Assembly: GCA_964035545.1 (NCBI GenBank)
Contig: OZ037765.1
Location: 9,480,698-9,544,697, forward strand
Reading direction: 5' to 3'
Source of the DNA: Bugula neritina
Taxonomy: Eukaryota; Bryozoa; Gymnolaemata; Cheilostomatida; Bugulidae
Length of the DNA: 64,000 nt
Shown here: one piece after another, positions 43,001-58,000 of the stretch
Numbering within the stretch: the stretch's first letter is position 1
Layout of the letters: each line of letters opens with the position of its first letter
Position numbers and translations under genes: made by a program
The notes under the pieces: model-generated
What the model saw: only the letters and a program-made list of their open reading frames with translations
The model's database searches: none
Told to the model about the DNA's origin: nothing

Positions 43001-46000
43001 AGCACCCCATTTCTTATCGGGAAATTAAGCCGTATGTCTGTGTCTGAAACATAAGCATGTCCTCTAAATTTGCTTCTTCAAACTTTAATAACAGTAACAC
43101 CCTTTCATATTATTAATCAGACATAAGGATCTCGTATGGTAGCAACTTTAATTTGCTAGTTGGTTTTTACAAACACACCAAAGAGTGAAAAGGTTAGCAT
43201 TGCCCAGTTGCCGACTACACCATTAAATGCACCTTTACAAATATAAAAGAAAGGCTTTGACTTACTGGATGGAATATTTACAGGTTTCATATCTGGGAGA
43301 ACATTCTGTGGTACCATGGAGTTATAGCCATTCTGTAACAGACAGCATAAATATGACATAATTTACAAGTCTTAAACAGGTAGTACCTGTCATCTCTCAC
43401 GTAACTCTCTAGCACACAAACCACAAAGGTGTTCATCAACACATAAACAACAGAATAATAACAAATAAGGGTAATACTGTTTACCATTACAAGAGTAGTG
43501 AATAGTGAGCATGCCACAGCTATTATTATTTATTACATAATACATGACTGAACATCAACAGCCAGATGATTGTGAACTGAGCATAATCATAACATATGAA
43601 CACCTCCTATCTAATGCATCAGCTGTAAACCTTTATTTTTAAACTTCTGAATCCAAGAATCAATAGCCCATGCAAGGAAAAATACAGACAGTTACAGTTC
43701 CAGATTCACTAGCAAACAAAACATGCTAAATATGTTGCAGTGAAGCATTCCATAGTTTTCGATTTTGGCAGTTAATTTTCTATGTTGGATTTATGTCTCT
43801 TGGTTTTTGAAATTGCAGATGCCTCTTAAAATAGAGAGCCTTCTGAAACAGTCAAAATTGCACATAACTTCTCAGCATGTTTAAGGATACAGTAAAGGCA
43901 GGAATCCAATTAAAATTTAGCTGACAACGAGTTGACAAGACAATTGGTGGTCATATGGCTTACCTGGTAGCCAGACTGAGGAGGCATATTGTGGTGAGGT
44001 GGCCCCGGCGTGGAGCTACTTCTGGCCATCATATGGGGGTAAGGGGCACTGCCGCCGGCGTATGGAGGGGGTGCTCCACTACTGTAGGTTTGTTGATTTG
44101 GCTGAACTGTCATGTTGCTGGGTTGTCTCATGTGTGGAGGGTACTGACCTGGAACCGCTGGGTTGTATGAGGGCATCTGTGGATTCAGAGAACTATACTG
44201 GTGCTATAAACAAAAATATTAAACCCGTCATATTCTTGAATCATTTCTACATTTTAAAGCAATACGAAGAAAAGCCCCCAATCACTTGCTGTTTTACCTA
44301 ACAGCTGATAGTCATCTCCACCAAACGTTACTTTGATGATTTATGCAGCAGTACTAGTTCGGATAAGTAACGGTTTCTAGTATCAATCTCATTAGAACAA
44401 GACCATGGTGTCCTTATCAAGAAGAAATCAGTACATTGTAATAGTTCTTCCATTACACTCGCCACTTCATTCACTGCTCAGTTAGCAAAGGTTTTTGACT
44501 TAAATCAATCAAGCGAGACAGAATAGAACATTCTTGTGATAAGGGCTGGTATATTTGATAGCTGTATATATTTTATAGTGACAACACAAAGAAGCCTGAA
44601 GCTATGTTACAACTACGTCGTTCGTGTATATTGATACACAAAAACGCAGCACCTATCATGTAAATGTGTATTAATCGTGTGTACGTCATATGCTACTTGC
44701 ACAAATGATGGTTAGTTACTCTATTCAATTACTGTGGAGTGTAGACTGGTTTAAACAATAAACATCTAGACTACACTGGCTAACTTCAGAGGGGCTACAA
44801 AGCAAAGCACACTTACAGACATATTAGCTGTAGGTGGTGGGTATTGGGCCTTGCGTTGTGACTGTTGTTGCTGCTGCATTAATAACTGCGGGTGATTGCT
44901 GTATGGTGTAGGTCTCCTGTAAGCTGAAAGAGAGTGCTGGGACGGCATCGGCCCACCTCCGGCAGCAGCAGAGCCGCTCATTTCTCTGTTCATCATCATG
45001 GCTGAAGGTGATTGGACCCTCATACCTGGCATGATGCCTGGTTGGGAGCTGTACTGTGTGCTGTGGTACTGAGGTGCCATCTAAAACACAGCAAGTTAAC
45101 TTACCAAAAAAGACTGGTAACAACATAACTGCTTTGCAAAAGTTAAGACATTATTAAATATAGCCTGTTGTTTGGGCTACGCAGCAACTAAGGCTGCAGT
45201 ATAAATAGTATAGTGGAGTTATCTTCTCACACAGAAAAATTGAATATTTGTTGGAGATTTCTGAGCAGAGCATTATATGGATGAGAATTCATGAAATTTT
45301 TTTCCTATTCATTGAAAGAATATAAAAAGGCGACGAGTTATTTGCCACATTAAATTTACACAGACAGCATAAAAGGTTACAGATGTTCGTGAAAACTTTG
45401 TGAAAGAAAGTGTAGAGGCAAAAGAATGAGCCTTAAACTCTAAATTAATATCCTAAAATTTGTTACCTGCGGGTGTGGAGCCGCTGAATGTGGTCTGTGA
45501 TAGGGAGGTTGATCTTGGACCATCATACTTGCAGTTGCTGTTGCAGTAGCAGTGGCTGTAGCAGCAGCAGCAGCCATAGCCGCCGCTGACAGTGCCCCGG
45601 GTGGGGGTTGGTAGTCTGGGTTACCGTTGGGAAGTTGGCTATAAGATGGTCTGTATTGGGGTGGAATACCAGGCCTGGAAAATATTACCAAACAATTAAA
45701 CATGATAGTTTTATCTTATATACCCCCTCCCTCCGCTTAATCTGTCACTTCATATGTGTTATACAAAGTGGAAACACCATTCCTATAGCAGGGAAGCTGA
45801 ATTCAGATAGGAAAAATACTTTGCAGTCACATTCCAAGTCAACGACTCTTTAAATTGGCTGGTAGTTGCAAGAAATTATGTAAAATCATACAACACATTG
45901 ATTAACTGAGTAAAGTTTTCAGCAGGTTAAAAACCTATCCTTATGTCCAGTAATGAAATCTTATCATTGGTTAATTTCATGCAGAGAAGTGGCTGCAATA

Positions 46001-49000
46001 TTATTGATATGACTATTTAGCTGTAATGAAGAGATAGAAGTTGAGTATTGATTGGCTGGGTATTTACTTTTGACAAACTAAATTATTGTAGAATCTGCAG
46101 GACTGCATTCACATGCACTCACCCTGGACCTGAAGGATGAGAAGTCTGCCTGTAGAAGCCAGGTTGCTGGCCAGTGTTATACGGTGTAGCTGGTGTGCCG
46201 GGCCGAATCTGGCCAACATTAGGTCTGTGGTACATGGGCATGTCATAGCCTGGCCCAGGTGTCGGGTGTCGAGCTAGGGGTGCTTGTGTCCCAGGAGTCA
46301 TGTTTCCCCAAACTGTGGTTACCACAGACATGTTTGGTCTGGGTGCTACAGGGGCACCAGGATCAACCGCCCAGCCCACTTCTCTGTTGGATTCAAACAG
46401 CAGTATTAGTTGAATACAAAAAGGAAATTCAATGTGCAACACAGGAAATCAAATAATCATAAATTCTAGATTTAACTATTGGTAATTGCTGAATATACAT
46501 ATTAATTTTTAAATATTCATTTTGATTAAAACTTAAAATAGACCATTATGTAAGAAAATTGGTTTCGATGGTTAGGAAAGATTACAACAATATTGCGAAA
46601 CTGAATTTATATGTGCTGCTATTTGTGGAGTATGACAATGGTATCTATAATATAAGTATTGCTCAAGCCAGCCATCATCAGCAACAACACTGGTGGGTCA
46701 AATAGACCCATCACCATGGCAACTGACAAGTGCTTCAGTTAAGTAATTCCATGTATTTTGTTAGCTCAGTAGAGGTGAGCAGCTTGATAGTCATCATGTA
46801 TGATGTTATGGAGTTACTTACTAGTGAGGAGGTAAACACGGGCAATGTGCAACTACTAGTTATATAATGACAAATGTAAGGCTAAATACACACTGTATGA
46901 TTAGTCTAGTTAGCAACGGTGCTATCTATAATAATTACAGCATGCTTCAGTGACTATCTAGAAAAGTAATTATCTAGTTTAATGTCAATCTTAGAACTGT
47001 GGACAAGATTACATCACGTTTATATATTATTTCTATATTATCTTAGATGAGCATATACATTGTCACAGTTGTCGGATTAGAGGGCTAATCTGCCTTAGTG
47101 ATATGTACCACTGCCTCAGCATTTCCCATCAAATTCTCCGCTTCATATTTAAAGGTAACAATTTGAAGCAAGGGGAAACGTCAAGGTAGTAAAAATCTCA
47201 AGGAAATTTCTGATACAAGCAATAAACAGTTTTGCTGTGTTGCTTACCCAGTGCCGTAAGGTTTTCGCATCATGGGCTGCATGTTCGGCTGTTGAACACC
47301 CGGTTGTTGCATGGTTTCTTGTGGTGTGTAGTTGGGAGGTCTAGTTTCCGTCCCAACTTCTTGAGTATAACTTTGGGAAATGAGTTTGTGTCTGTGGAGT
47401 AGAGCTTGACTAAGCTCGTCTCCCCAGCCTCTAAGGAGCTCTGTAAACATATGATAATGAACTAACTGTTACAGGGAGAATTTCCTGTCTTGTGCAATCA
47501 TTGATGACAATTACACTTTTAACCACGAAATTTCCTTAATACAGTCTGTACTTCTAAATAAAGAATGCTGGCCAACATTTATGGTTAGATTAAACAAGAA
47601 TAATAAGAAATGTACATGATTTGACGCTAATGGACCAATGTTGAATCTGTAAGTTGTAAGTTTCAAATTGATCACTGGGCAAAAAGGAGCAGTAATTTAC
47701 CTACAGTGCCAATAACTAAGCAACAATCAAAGTTTATATACAGAATACAAAAGCTGTTTTGTAGCAAAGTCGTTTAGCAGTTAAGATGTTTCTTTTCAAT
47801 TATAAGTTCATTTTGTTTACACAATATCAATACTAGTAATAGAACACGATGAGAGTTTAACAAAGGTTATGGATGTATTAAACCATATCAACAACAAAAG
47901 AACCATCTTCAGCAAATATGGAGTCAGTTTGTCTTTGAGAATATTGAAGATTAGCAACGAGCAATCAAATTCAGCACCTATGGTTAGTTCACCCACTAAT
48001 TCACTTAGACTACTTGGCAAGGGCGTGCCACTGCGTTGCTCGGCTAGAATGTAAGTTGTGGGTTACTAGTGAAGAACTGACTTCAATTCTACCTCAACAT
48101 CCACAGTGATGACATCAGAATAGATAACAAATCATAGGCAATTCACTAGATATGAGAACTGAGGTGCCACATAGCTAGAAAGATAATTACGAAAAATGAA
48201 AATGACTTCACCTTTTATCCTAATAAATAGTTGTGTAAAGAGGAAAACCTAACAGCCAGGTTGAAGGTAGCATCAGGAACTAAACTGTGTCATTGACATA
48301 CACATCAATAAATAATAATTAAGATGACATAATTCCTATTGTATTTACACACATATCTATGACAATGACTTTATGAGCAAAATTTTCATGCATCACTTCT
48401 GGGTAATGTTTTACAACTAATCAATAGTAATTTTATTGGTAAAGCTTAGAGCAAATTCCTAAGCTCTGGCACATTGTACAAGCAAGCACCCTACTTCCAC
48501 AACTGGTAGCAATAAGGTTAATCTCTCATCCTATCATATGAGTAGATGCATGGCATCCTCCAATAAGATAATGTGTAGTTGATTTTTGAGCATTTTGAAG
48601 TGGTTGGTGTACAGTAAATATGTGCAATTTCCATAAACTGACACAACCTTATGCTGACAATAACAGCTACGTGGTTGCGTGGAACATTTCCTTATAAATG
48701 AAATCTCCACTTTTCTGCTGTTGCCTTAACATAATGTAACACTTCTTTGTTGAATGCTTGTTTAGGTAACGTTATACTGTTTAACAGAACTACATGCTAT
48801 GCATTAAACACTATTACATTAGTTTGGATGCTTGGCTCCTTAAACAAAAGATTGCTAAGCGTAGGTCATTATGGCTGTACACAAATGTAATGAGGTTTTT
48901 CATAGTTCTGTTTAAAACCAGTGTAGCAAAAAAATACCTTTATACTAACCAGGCCGTTACACAAACCATGAAGACAACAAGCAAATAGCCCATTGATACT

Positions 49001-52000
49001 GTGGCTATTAGCAATGTAGTAGAAAATCTTATTCGGATGTAAAAAGCAGTGGTATGGGTGTTTGTCCTAGCACAGACACCCCCAGTACAAGCTACAAGCT
49101 ACACACTACACGCAGCAACAAGAACAATTATGAAGTTTGTTTACTGTCTACAGCTACACAGCTACTTCTGTCAACGTAAACACAGCCTCACAGATAATCA
49201 ACAAACTACAATCTTCTACCAGATAGCTGGATTTACTCGAGTGACAACAATCAATGTTTTAATGGCAAGCAATTACAGATACAAATGTTACAGGACACTC
49301 CCCTTGTTAATCAATAGTTCTAATATCTCTATCTCAATGTAATAATTATTTATCTAGTTGAAGCATTAGTTGTAGGAAAGCCAAGCAGGTATATTGATAA
49401 TGCAGTGATTAGGCTAGCATTTGAAAAGGAATGCCTGGCCAAAGGTACATTTTGCTATCAATTTTATGGTGCCATCCATTAGTTTTATTCAACAGTACAC
49501 TAGCCATCTAGTTAACTATTAGCTAATATTCATAAGAATACATTTATAAGATACGGTTGAAACACAAAGCTGCAAGTGTCTTCAGTTATGTAATAGCTTT
49601 TGGATAACAAAAGTAATGCCAAAATTAATGTCCTATCATTAGTGAAACAAACTGAAAGAATTTGAAAAGTGACTTGATTATGTAAGACTCAAAACAATGC
49701 AAGATCTACTAACTAAACTAGGTACCCATGGCACAATGAGAACCAGCTTGTCCATAACCCATAGCATATCAAAAGGTAACAAGAATAACAACCTGGCAGT
49801 AACACCCTGATATAACTTAGACTAGAACTGTGAGATTGGATTGCTGGGCAATCATAATGATGCCTCAACTAAGTGATAGGTACCCCACTAGTCACTTGTA
49901 GAAATCAACTAGGTGGTCGAAGAGTGAATGATCCATAATTTGTTTTGAATGCATGTAAAAGAAGTTGCATTGACCTTACATCTCAGGGTTATTGCCCAGG
50001 AATTAGAGTGTTCTGCCGGATTCATCCAAACCATTTAATTGTAGAAGCAAAAACTTTGTCATAAAACAAAATGTCTTTCTCTTGTTTGCTTACCAGGTAG
50101 GTAGGTTCCAAATATATTAAATATTCCATGATAGTTACTGAACGAGCAAAATTAAAATAAACGTGCATCTATTAAAAGCTATATATCATAATATTATATT
50201 TCCATAGAACTAATTCTATCCAATAGCTAAACTAATTTTTCAAATATCGATAAACTTTACATGGTGTAAGTAAATGACCTCCAAAAACCATTGCATTACA
50301 AGAATAAACAGGGGTTATCACGGCTCCATAAGCTCTGGGGGACAACTCAGAAATTACTTTAATAGCATAATTACATTTATTCTTCAAGTTGAAGGTGAAC
50401 CAACAACATTTAACTTGAGAATATAATCAAATACCTGGTGCCAGGCAGAACAACCTGCATCCGGCCTATGCAGTGGTTGACACAGACACTACTGTACTGC
50501 CTACAATGTTTTGATTCAACTAACTCTTCTATTCATAGTAAGTAACCTCTAGACTAGAAACGATGATGTTGCCTTAGTGAATCATATTTTATGCACATAA
50601 TAATATATACACATACCACACGCACTTATTTATAATTACATAGTATTACACCAAGAGTCTGCATCAAATATAAGGGGAATAGTTCACATCATATAAGAAA
50701 CAATTACTAACTTAGTTCCAGGCTTGGTCAGGGCATCTCTTAAAAAGATATTGAATCACACTAATGTATTTTCTTACACCTATTATTTTACCAATTTTGT
50801 TCAAAAACTTCTTAGGAAAATATATCCGTTTTATAATAGAAGTACTAAAGTAGAAGTAGCTACTGGAACCTAATCGTAGTACAATGTTGATAGGGTACGG
50901 TTGTACCGATAAGTTGATACTACAGCGTTGATACTCATTTGTGGATGTTGACTACTAATTTAAATCTATTATCGTTGTCAGTACAAGGGGATGCTACTAA
51001 TACCGCGCTGGTAATATTTACTTCAGCACAGTTATCTGAGGTTTTTAGCTAGAACGGCTTGTGTCATATTTCAATCCTAAAACAATTAGTATGTTGGCTG
51101 GCTATGCTTAGTTTGTCAAACTATAGTCTGCATATTAATGGAGATAAGAAGAACAATAACTAGGCTAGGTGAACATAATATATATAATTATACATAATAG
51201 TCAGCTTTAACAATTACAATAGCACACGTAGATAACATCTCATAACAGAAAGTACTAAGTAGTACTAAAAGAGGCATATTGGAGCACCTTGGACCAGATG
51301 GGGCAGAAAGATGTGGGGGTGGGTGCTGTTACTCCACTTTAACAAACACAGTTATCAGGAACTATGCCCTAGAAATTATATCTACGTCTAACCTACCACT
51401 GACTAGGCTGTGTGCACCAACCTACATTGGAAAGTATAACCAACCAATTTAGCCCTCACGTGCTCCTTTTAGTATAGATTATAATTTCAATTTATCTTTT
51501 CACAGATTAAAAACAAGACTAGTCCAACTGAAGCAGATGGTGAAGGAGAAATTGTCAACATTGGTTCATGGCGCAAAAGTACTTCTAGTAACAGTAAAAA
51601 CCTTGGCTAAATGACAATCCAGTAGCAGAATATGAAAGCCAAAATCTATAAAAATGTGTACTAGAGTTTGGAATTTATTAGGTTAATCTGAATAGAGGAA
51701 TAGGCAATGAAGTGTAGGGCAGTTTGAAGACCCGTGCTATGCAAACACTGAAAGAGACACTCTAGCTATAGCAACACGAACAACCTTGGCAAAGTTAATA
51801 GCTGAGAGCTTTTCATACTATGATTGTCAACGCTCAATTAGCAGCACTTCATTGATTTTACTTACATAGTATAAAATAATAACAATCACAATGGTCGCAA
51901 TAGCAAAAGTAATGGCAATTCAATTACTTATTACTATAATCTGCAACATTGATTACAGCAGAGTAGAGTTAGTAAATGCTTGCAGTTATCTATAATTACA

Positions 52001-55000
52001 ACATTAATACTATCAAAAGACTATTACTATATAAAATATTATTAAAATAGCTGTATATAAAATGAAGGAATGTCAACGTGAAGTAGCAGATCAGTGATGC
52101 CAACAAATTTAGTATTATTGGCATCACCATGAGGACTGGTGAATGATTCTGTATTTATTAACACTTGATATAACTTATACAAGTTATAATATTAGTATTA
52201 CACTTTGATTTAGTGTATCTTTACTCCACTAAGCTAAATCAATGCTCTCTTCAAATAGACATTGCTCGCTCAAGTAAAAATTGAATATGATACATTTACA
52301 TTGGGCATACTAACAATTCATTTGATAACAATATTAATGCAAACACAACTGTAACTATAAAGGCATTTCGACATGAATATCCATATCACTTTTCAAGTTA
52401 ATCGAATATTGATATTATTTGCCAAGACATTAAATTTAAATTTTAGCATTCAAGTATATCAGGAATTAGTCAATATAATAATAAACAGCAAAAATAATAA
52501 TAATTTATCATTACCAGAAGCTCAGAGGTAGATTAGAGCATCTCGATGGTGACTGAAGTAACTGTAATCAGATTCGGTGTCTTTCGTGAAGGCATAAAGC
52601 GCAATTGTTACTTCAAGTTTGGTTTTAGGATCAGTGGTGTCGATTTGAATACTATACTATAATAATTGTATCGGTTTGTACTATAACGTCGATATAAAGT
52701 TAGCGAGGTGTGAAGTGTCTAATATTTACTTCTTAAACAGCCTGAGTACAGTAACGGACAGATAAGCTCAAGCCTCATTACTGAATGGGGCGATTGAATT
52801 ATGGCAAAACCTTATTGTACTACCGTATTAATTTACATATGAAAGAATGCTCTCTAGGGTCATAGGTCAAAAGCGCACGGTGTAGACCAATCATCGCTGT
52901 ACAATAGACTTATCACGCATGACTGAACACACTAGTTAATCATGCAGGTGATTAACTGAGTGATGGCTAAACAAAAGAATTACAAACAAATAATGGTACT
53001 GCCACACTTCAACATTAGCTAAAGGGGACAGCTAATTGAAGTTTTGCATTCACTAGTTATTAGTTATGACTGACAGCACCGAAATGATAAAGTAAAAAAG
53101 TCAATGAAATCCAGGAAAACTTAGAACCACAATTAGCTGCTGATCTATTTCAATGATCAACAGATAACAGGCTAACCAGGCTGGATGTCCATAAAGCAAG
53201 TTGTTGTAAAGATGTCACTTAGATGTTTTTTATGCAAGTTTCTTTGTAGTAAACTTCATGAAGCAGCTGAAATATTTCGAAAATAAAGATATTTTTGTTG
53301 TAGAATTGGCACTACAGATTGAGATTAAAGTCACAGTAAGAGTTTGACAAACACACTAAAGCTCTTCTTGAAGACGTCAACAAAGTAGGCCCTATAATAG
53401 AATCAAATTTTCAAATTCTGCAACAAAACAAGCTTGAATCCTTTTAAAATTCAGCTATTAGAGTGTCTTGTAGGAGGTAGCTATGGTCTAGGGGTTAGGG
53501 CACTGACTGTAAACACTAGGTCAGCGGTTCAAATCCCGGTAAAGGTCATTGGTGATGATAGGAAATGCATTCAGTCCTTCTTTCCCCGTAGTAGAAAATG
53601 AGCCCTTAGCCTGCTAAGAAATTTTTCCATCAGAGTTTCTCATTGGGATAGTGACCATAAACCCATGTGAGCTATTAGGGTGCCTTGTTGCCCAGCTATT
53701 TCATGGTAGAGTCTTAGAAATAGGAAAAGGGGAGTAAGTGTAGGGCCACACGACGGGTGGGATTTCTCGCACATCACCCTACACTAACTCAACATCGTTT
53801 TAGATTTTATGGCAGTTTAGATTTTATTAGCACTTTCAATTTATATGAGTTTTCTCTTATATTTTGTACATAATGTTGCACAAACAATTAAAATGTAGTT
53901 TTGGATTGAATACAGAAAAGTATCTTATATAAAGAATAAATTGTTCAGTGACAAAATTGATGCGAGATAAATTAGAACATTATCATTGAAGCATAATTTG
54001 CCGGTTTGAAATTCTACGAGTATGTTTTAAGGTATTTTTATAATTTTTGTCACATTTTCTTAGCAATAATAACTTTGAATCCTGTTGCTGCTATATTTTT
54101 GCTACTCTAGTAGCGAGACGCTTTTATATTTATAAAACATTGATTATCAAAATCCCATGTGCCAACTTTTTTTATAAGTCAACTTTTCATTGTTTGAGTT
54201 TTAGGTAGAGGTGCTTCTCATACTTTACACCAGAAAATGGCCAAATTATAATGTTTTCCAGGCAAACTTGAGAGCAAATGTTGTTTTAATGTATATTTTC
54301 TTCTTCATATAATCTCAAGTAACACTTTAGTTTAATGGTTGGCTTAACAGCATCTGTAAACTGGGCAGTTTACGATACTTTTAAATTAAAAAACATTAAA
54401 ATAAATAACAGTTAATAAAAATGCAGATATATGCTTGTTCAGACACAAAAACAATGCTTATTCATAGCAAAGAATATTTTGCAGGTAGTACAAATGTGCA
54501 TTAGGTAAATTCTTCTGTTTTTAATACAAAAAGTTCACATAAATCCACTCAACAAAGAAAAAACAATTTACTATATGTTTGCCATAATCTGACCTGTGTA
54601 CCCATAACAGTAATATAGTTGTAAGATATAATCGCTAGTGCTGGCATCCAATTGCATAACTTTAAATTGCTAAATGGCAGAAATTTTTAATAACTTGCAA
54701 GTAGTTAAGACAGCCAAATAACTTTAATCAATGGACTCCAGGCAATTATCCTATTAGCTTATGTATTTAGTAGCTTCAATTTACAACTAGTTACAGTTTT
54801 ATGATAAATTTAAGAATTTACTATAATGTGCATTTTTCTTGCCAGAAATCACAGAGCGGATCCAAGCTTTATAGTATGCTGCTATTTACTGTATATCTAG
54901 AGGGAAGGGTCCTTTTCCAAGTATTATAATATTTTGGTAACTAATAAATACTGGGTTCTGATATGATAAGATATCAAACGACTTTTTACATTATTTTTCC

Positions 55001-58000
55001 CACTTATTAAAAGTATTAATAATTTTCTCTAGAATGCAGGCTGACCGTCTTATATTTCATGGATCAATTCTCTCAAAGGAAATAATTCAAATCTAATACA
55101 GCTCCATAGTACCACCTTTGCCTCCAGTTCAATGGAGCGTATATAATCTACATGGTGGGGGGAATAAAAAATCCTTTGTCCATAGCTTGTAGGATTGTTA
55201 CTAGTTGCACCAAACTTTCCTGGGCTCTTGTTAATTTCTTTATAAAATCTTCTGTAAATCACACTCAATTTTAGAAACACTATAATTATATTACTACAAT
55301 TTACAAAAATTACAGCTATCAACATTTGAGATGTAGAATATCATTGTTCTTCTTGGTGCTATTTTGTTTGAAGTTTAAATGGGCTTTAAAGCAACCTTAT
55401 GTCTCCCAACCAATAAAGTGTCATTAAAACTAGTTGTTGCAAAAGAGACCATTACATTAGGTAAAAGTGTAACTAATAATTAGGTAAATAGTCATTGTGC
55501 TATTGTAGTCTTGTTTGTTAAAGCTATAGAGGTTTTTATTACTGTTTATTGCCACATATTCACTAAAACTAAAAAGACCTTCATAAAATTTCAATAAACA
55601 TAAACCTATGAGTTTCTACCTTGTTTTGAAGTTTCTAACATATTTTACTCTTTATAGTAAAAAAACAAGTTGAATTATTAAATGTTGGTCCCCCATAAGT
55701 TTAATTTAAGAAAAGCATTATTAGACATGATGAATCTTAAGCAACCTAGGATCAGCTATTTAAACTGCTACGGTACCAAGTTCTGTCCCTAAAGTGGTAT
55801 TAACTCTATCAATTTTTTCCTCCTATAGGTTTAATAATCAAGTGAAGGAAATACTATTTAACTATTACTACTGATCAATCATTATCATGTTGTTGCAGTT
55901 TTTCATTCTCAGATGCCTAATCAAAATTTTTCACCAAGTCAATCAAATAATTGCATGTAGTTATCACACTACCTGACAACTAGCTTGTTGTTATCTAGCC
56001 AGGAACTTTGTTCTTGAGGGAGAAACCCCTGCTCAAAATTTTCTACCTACACAGACTGTAGCCTATAATACATTCACGTTAACAAGCTTCTCAAACCTGT
56101 TTTATTTTAATAAATATTAGTAATACTGCATTACTATAATAGCGAAGGCAAGGTGGTTATTATGAATTGTAAGTGTTGGATGTATAGTGATGAAATACCC
56201 ACATCTTCTCTTGTCAATACCTGCACTAAGTTTTATTTAAATTGAATTTCTACTCAACATTATAAATTTTTGTTAAAAAAAAATATCAACTGTGATGTAA
56301 AGCCGGGCAACTTTCCTTACTCAGATTCTTTCCCTTAGAATGTTAAGTTACTTCTGCCATTCCACGCATTCTTACCAATAGCAATTAGTGCTTAAAATAT
56401 TTATAATCTTTATATATATTTTTCAATTAGTTCCTACAACTAACCAACAAAGTTTCCTACAAAATACCATACTGCTCTAAACTAAACACCTAGTTGACTG
56501 ACAAGTTACAGTTGCAAACTCCAAGCCACTCCTTATCAACAATTATACATACATTATTGCCCAAGATAGTTGTATGAATAGTAAAAGCTACAAGCTGTAT
56601 CAAAGCCTCATAATTTAAACTAGATAGTCGCATCAACCTATATTTCTTATCACTACAATGAATTTAAGCATTTATCTCAGCGAAATCTAAATAATACAGT
56701 TATGATAAAGATCTCTAAGTAAATTAATTCTTCATGCCTAATGACTAGATACCACACTTTTCCCCCTTATATTGCTTGTTACTAACTGATCTGTTATGTC
56801 CTACTATGTTACCAATTCATGTCTTCAAAAACATGGCTTCTTTTAGAATCTTTATTTTCTTTATTAGAAATTGTGTTGAAGTTGAATTTGACAAGGTCAA
56901 CTTGCTGGCTGCGCAGGGTTGGCGCCCTTACATATTGATCACCAAATATCAAGGTATTATAGCATAGCTTATAGTGAATTTTACAATTAATGTTAGGGGC
57001 TCAAAGTCATTACATACCTCAAATTAGAAAAAGGATTTTGTATAACTGGAGTTAGCAGGGCTTTTGATGAGTTTAATAATGAGGAATGTTGATCTTAAAA
57101 CTCCACTTAGTTTATATTTTAAAAATAGGTTACCATTTTGGGTTAAAAATACTCTTTAAGGTTAAGGGTGAATTTGAAAATAGCAATTTCTACTGAAATA
57201 ATTGGCTAATAATCAACTGTAGTCTCTGCTGTTTTAAAGTGGATGACATGGAGGTATTACTCCACTGTCTTGTTGTCAGCTGCTTAAACAAACAATACGC
57301 AAGATTTTCTATAAGTTTATTGAATGAATAATGTTTAGTAATAGTATAGTTATTGTTGTATTATTATATGCTGTTGTTACTCATTTCCTTCTATCAGTTT
57401 TATATAGTTGCTGTGATAAACTTTACTAAGTAATATAATTTGTAAAAAAAGGTTAAGAGATGTTCGCTTAAACCTATTTCTAAATCAGTGGCTCAAGATC
57501 TACAAGCAAAACACCTTCTAACACCATTTCCAGTTGTAGCAAGGCAACATGCACGTAACTAAGCATGCGTGACCTCTGTTGCTACGTTACACCTTTCATA
57601 TAACCAATATAATGTATTGTATGTAAATGAAATTACATTGCAGTATATATTATTATGCTTTATGTATAGAATAACATATATTGCTTCATGTGTTACTACT
57701 ACTGTGTTTTACCCCATATTTAGTTGCAGCAACTAGTAAAATTTAAATAGCTGAGTTCTTTAATTGTTTTTATGAGTTGTTTGAGACTCATATGGAGTAT
57801 CTCAGGGAACATAACTTCTTTTGCAATGTCTCAAATTTAGAAATTCTTCCAAATTTTCGTATTGTTGCACTTGAATGGAAGTAGGCTAGCAAAATGTATC
57901 AAATTGATTACATCACTGCCATTCAAGTAAATAGTTTACCCTGAGTGCATAAGAACATTTACTGGGTAAGCGGTTTACACCGTACATATTATAACTAATA

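Noticed and set aside
43955-44301. Plus-strand open frames opposite the ZMIZ exon at 44203-43964
   Set aside because: Shadows of a GC-richer, stop-poor coding exon; no similarity of their own.
53474-53550. Functional tRNA gene
   Set aside because: B box and part of the arms are present, but the acceptor stem does not close and the sequence runs on into a SINE body.
55050-55325. 91-codon minus-strand frame in the large ZMIZ intron
   Set aside because: No recognisable domain, low-complexity hydrophobic start, no splice sites in a sensible phase.
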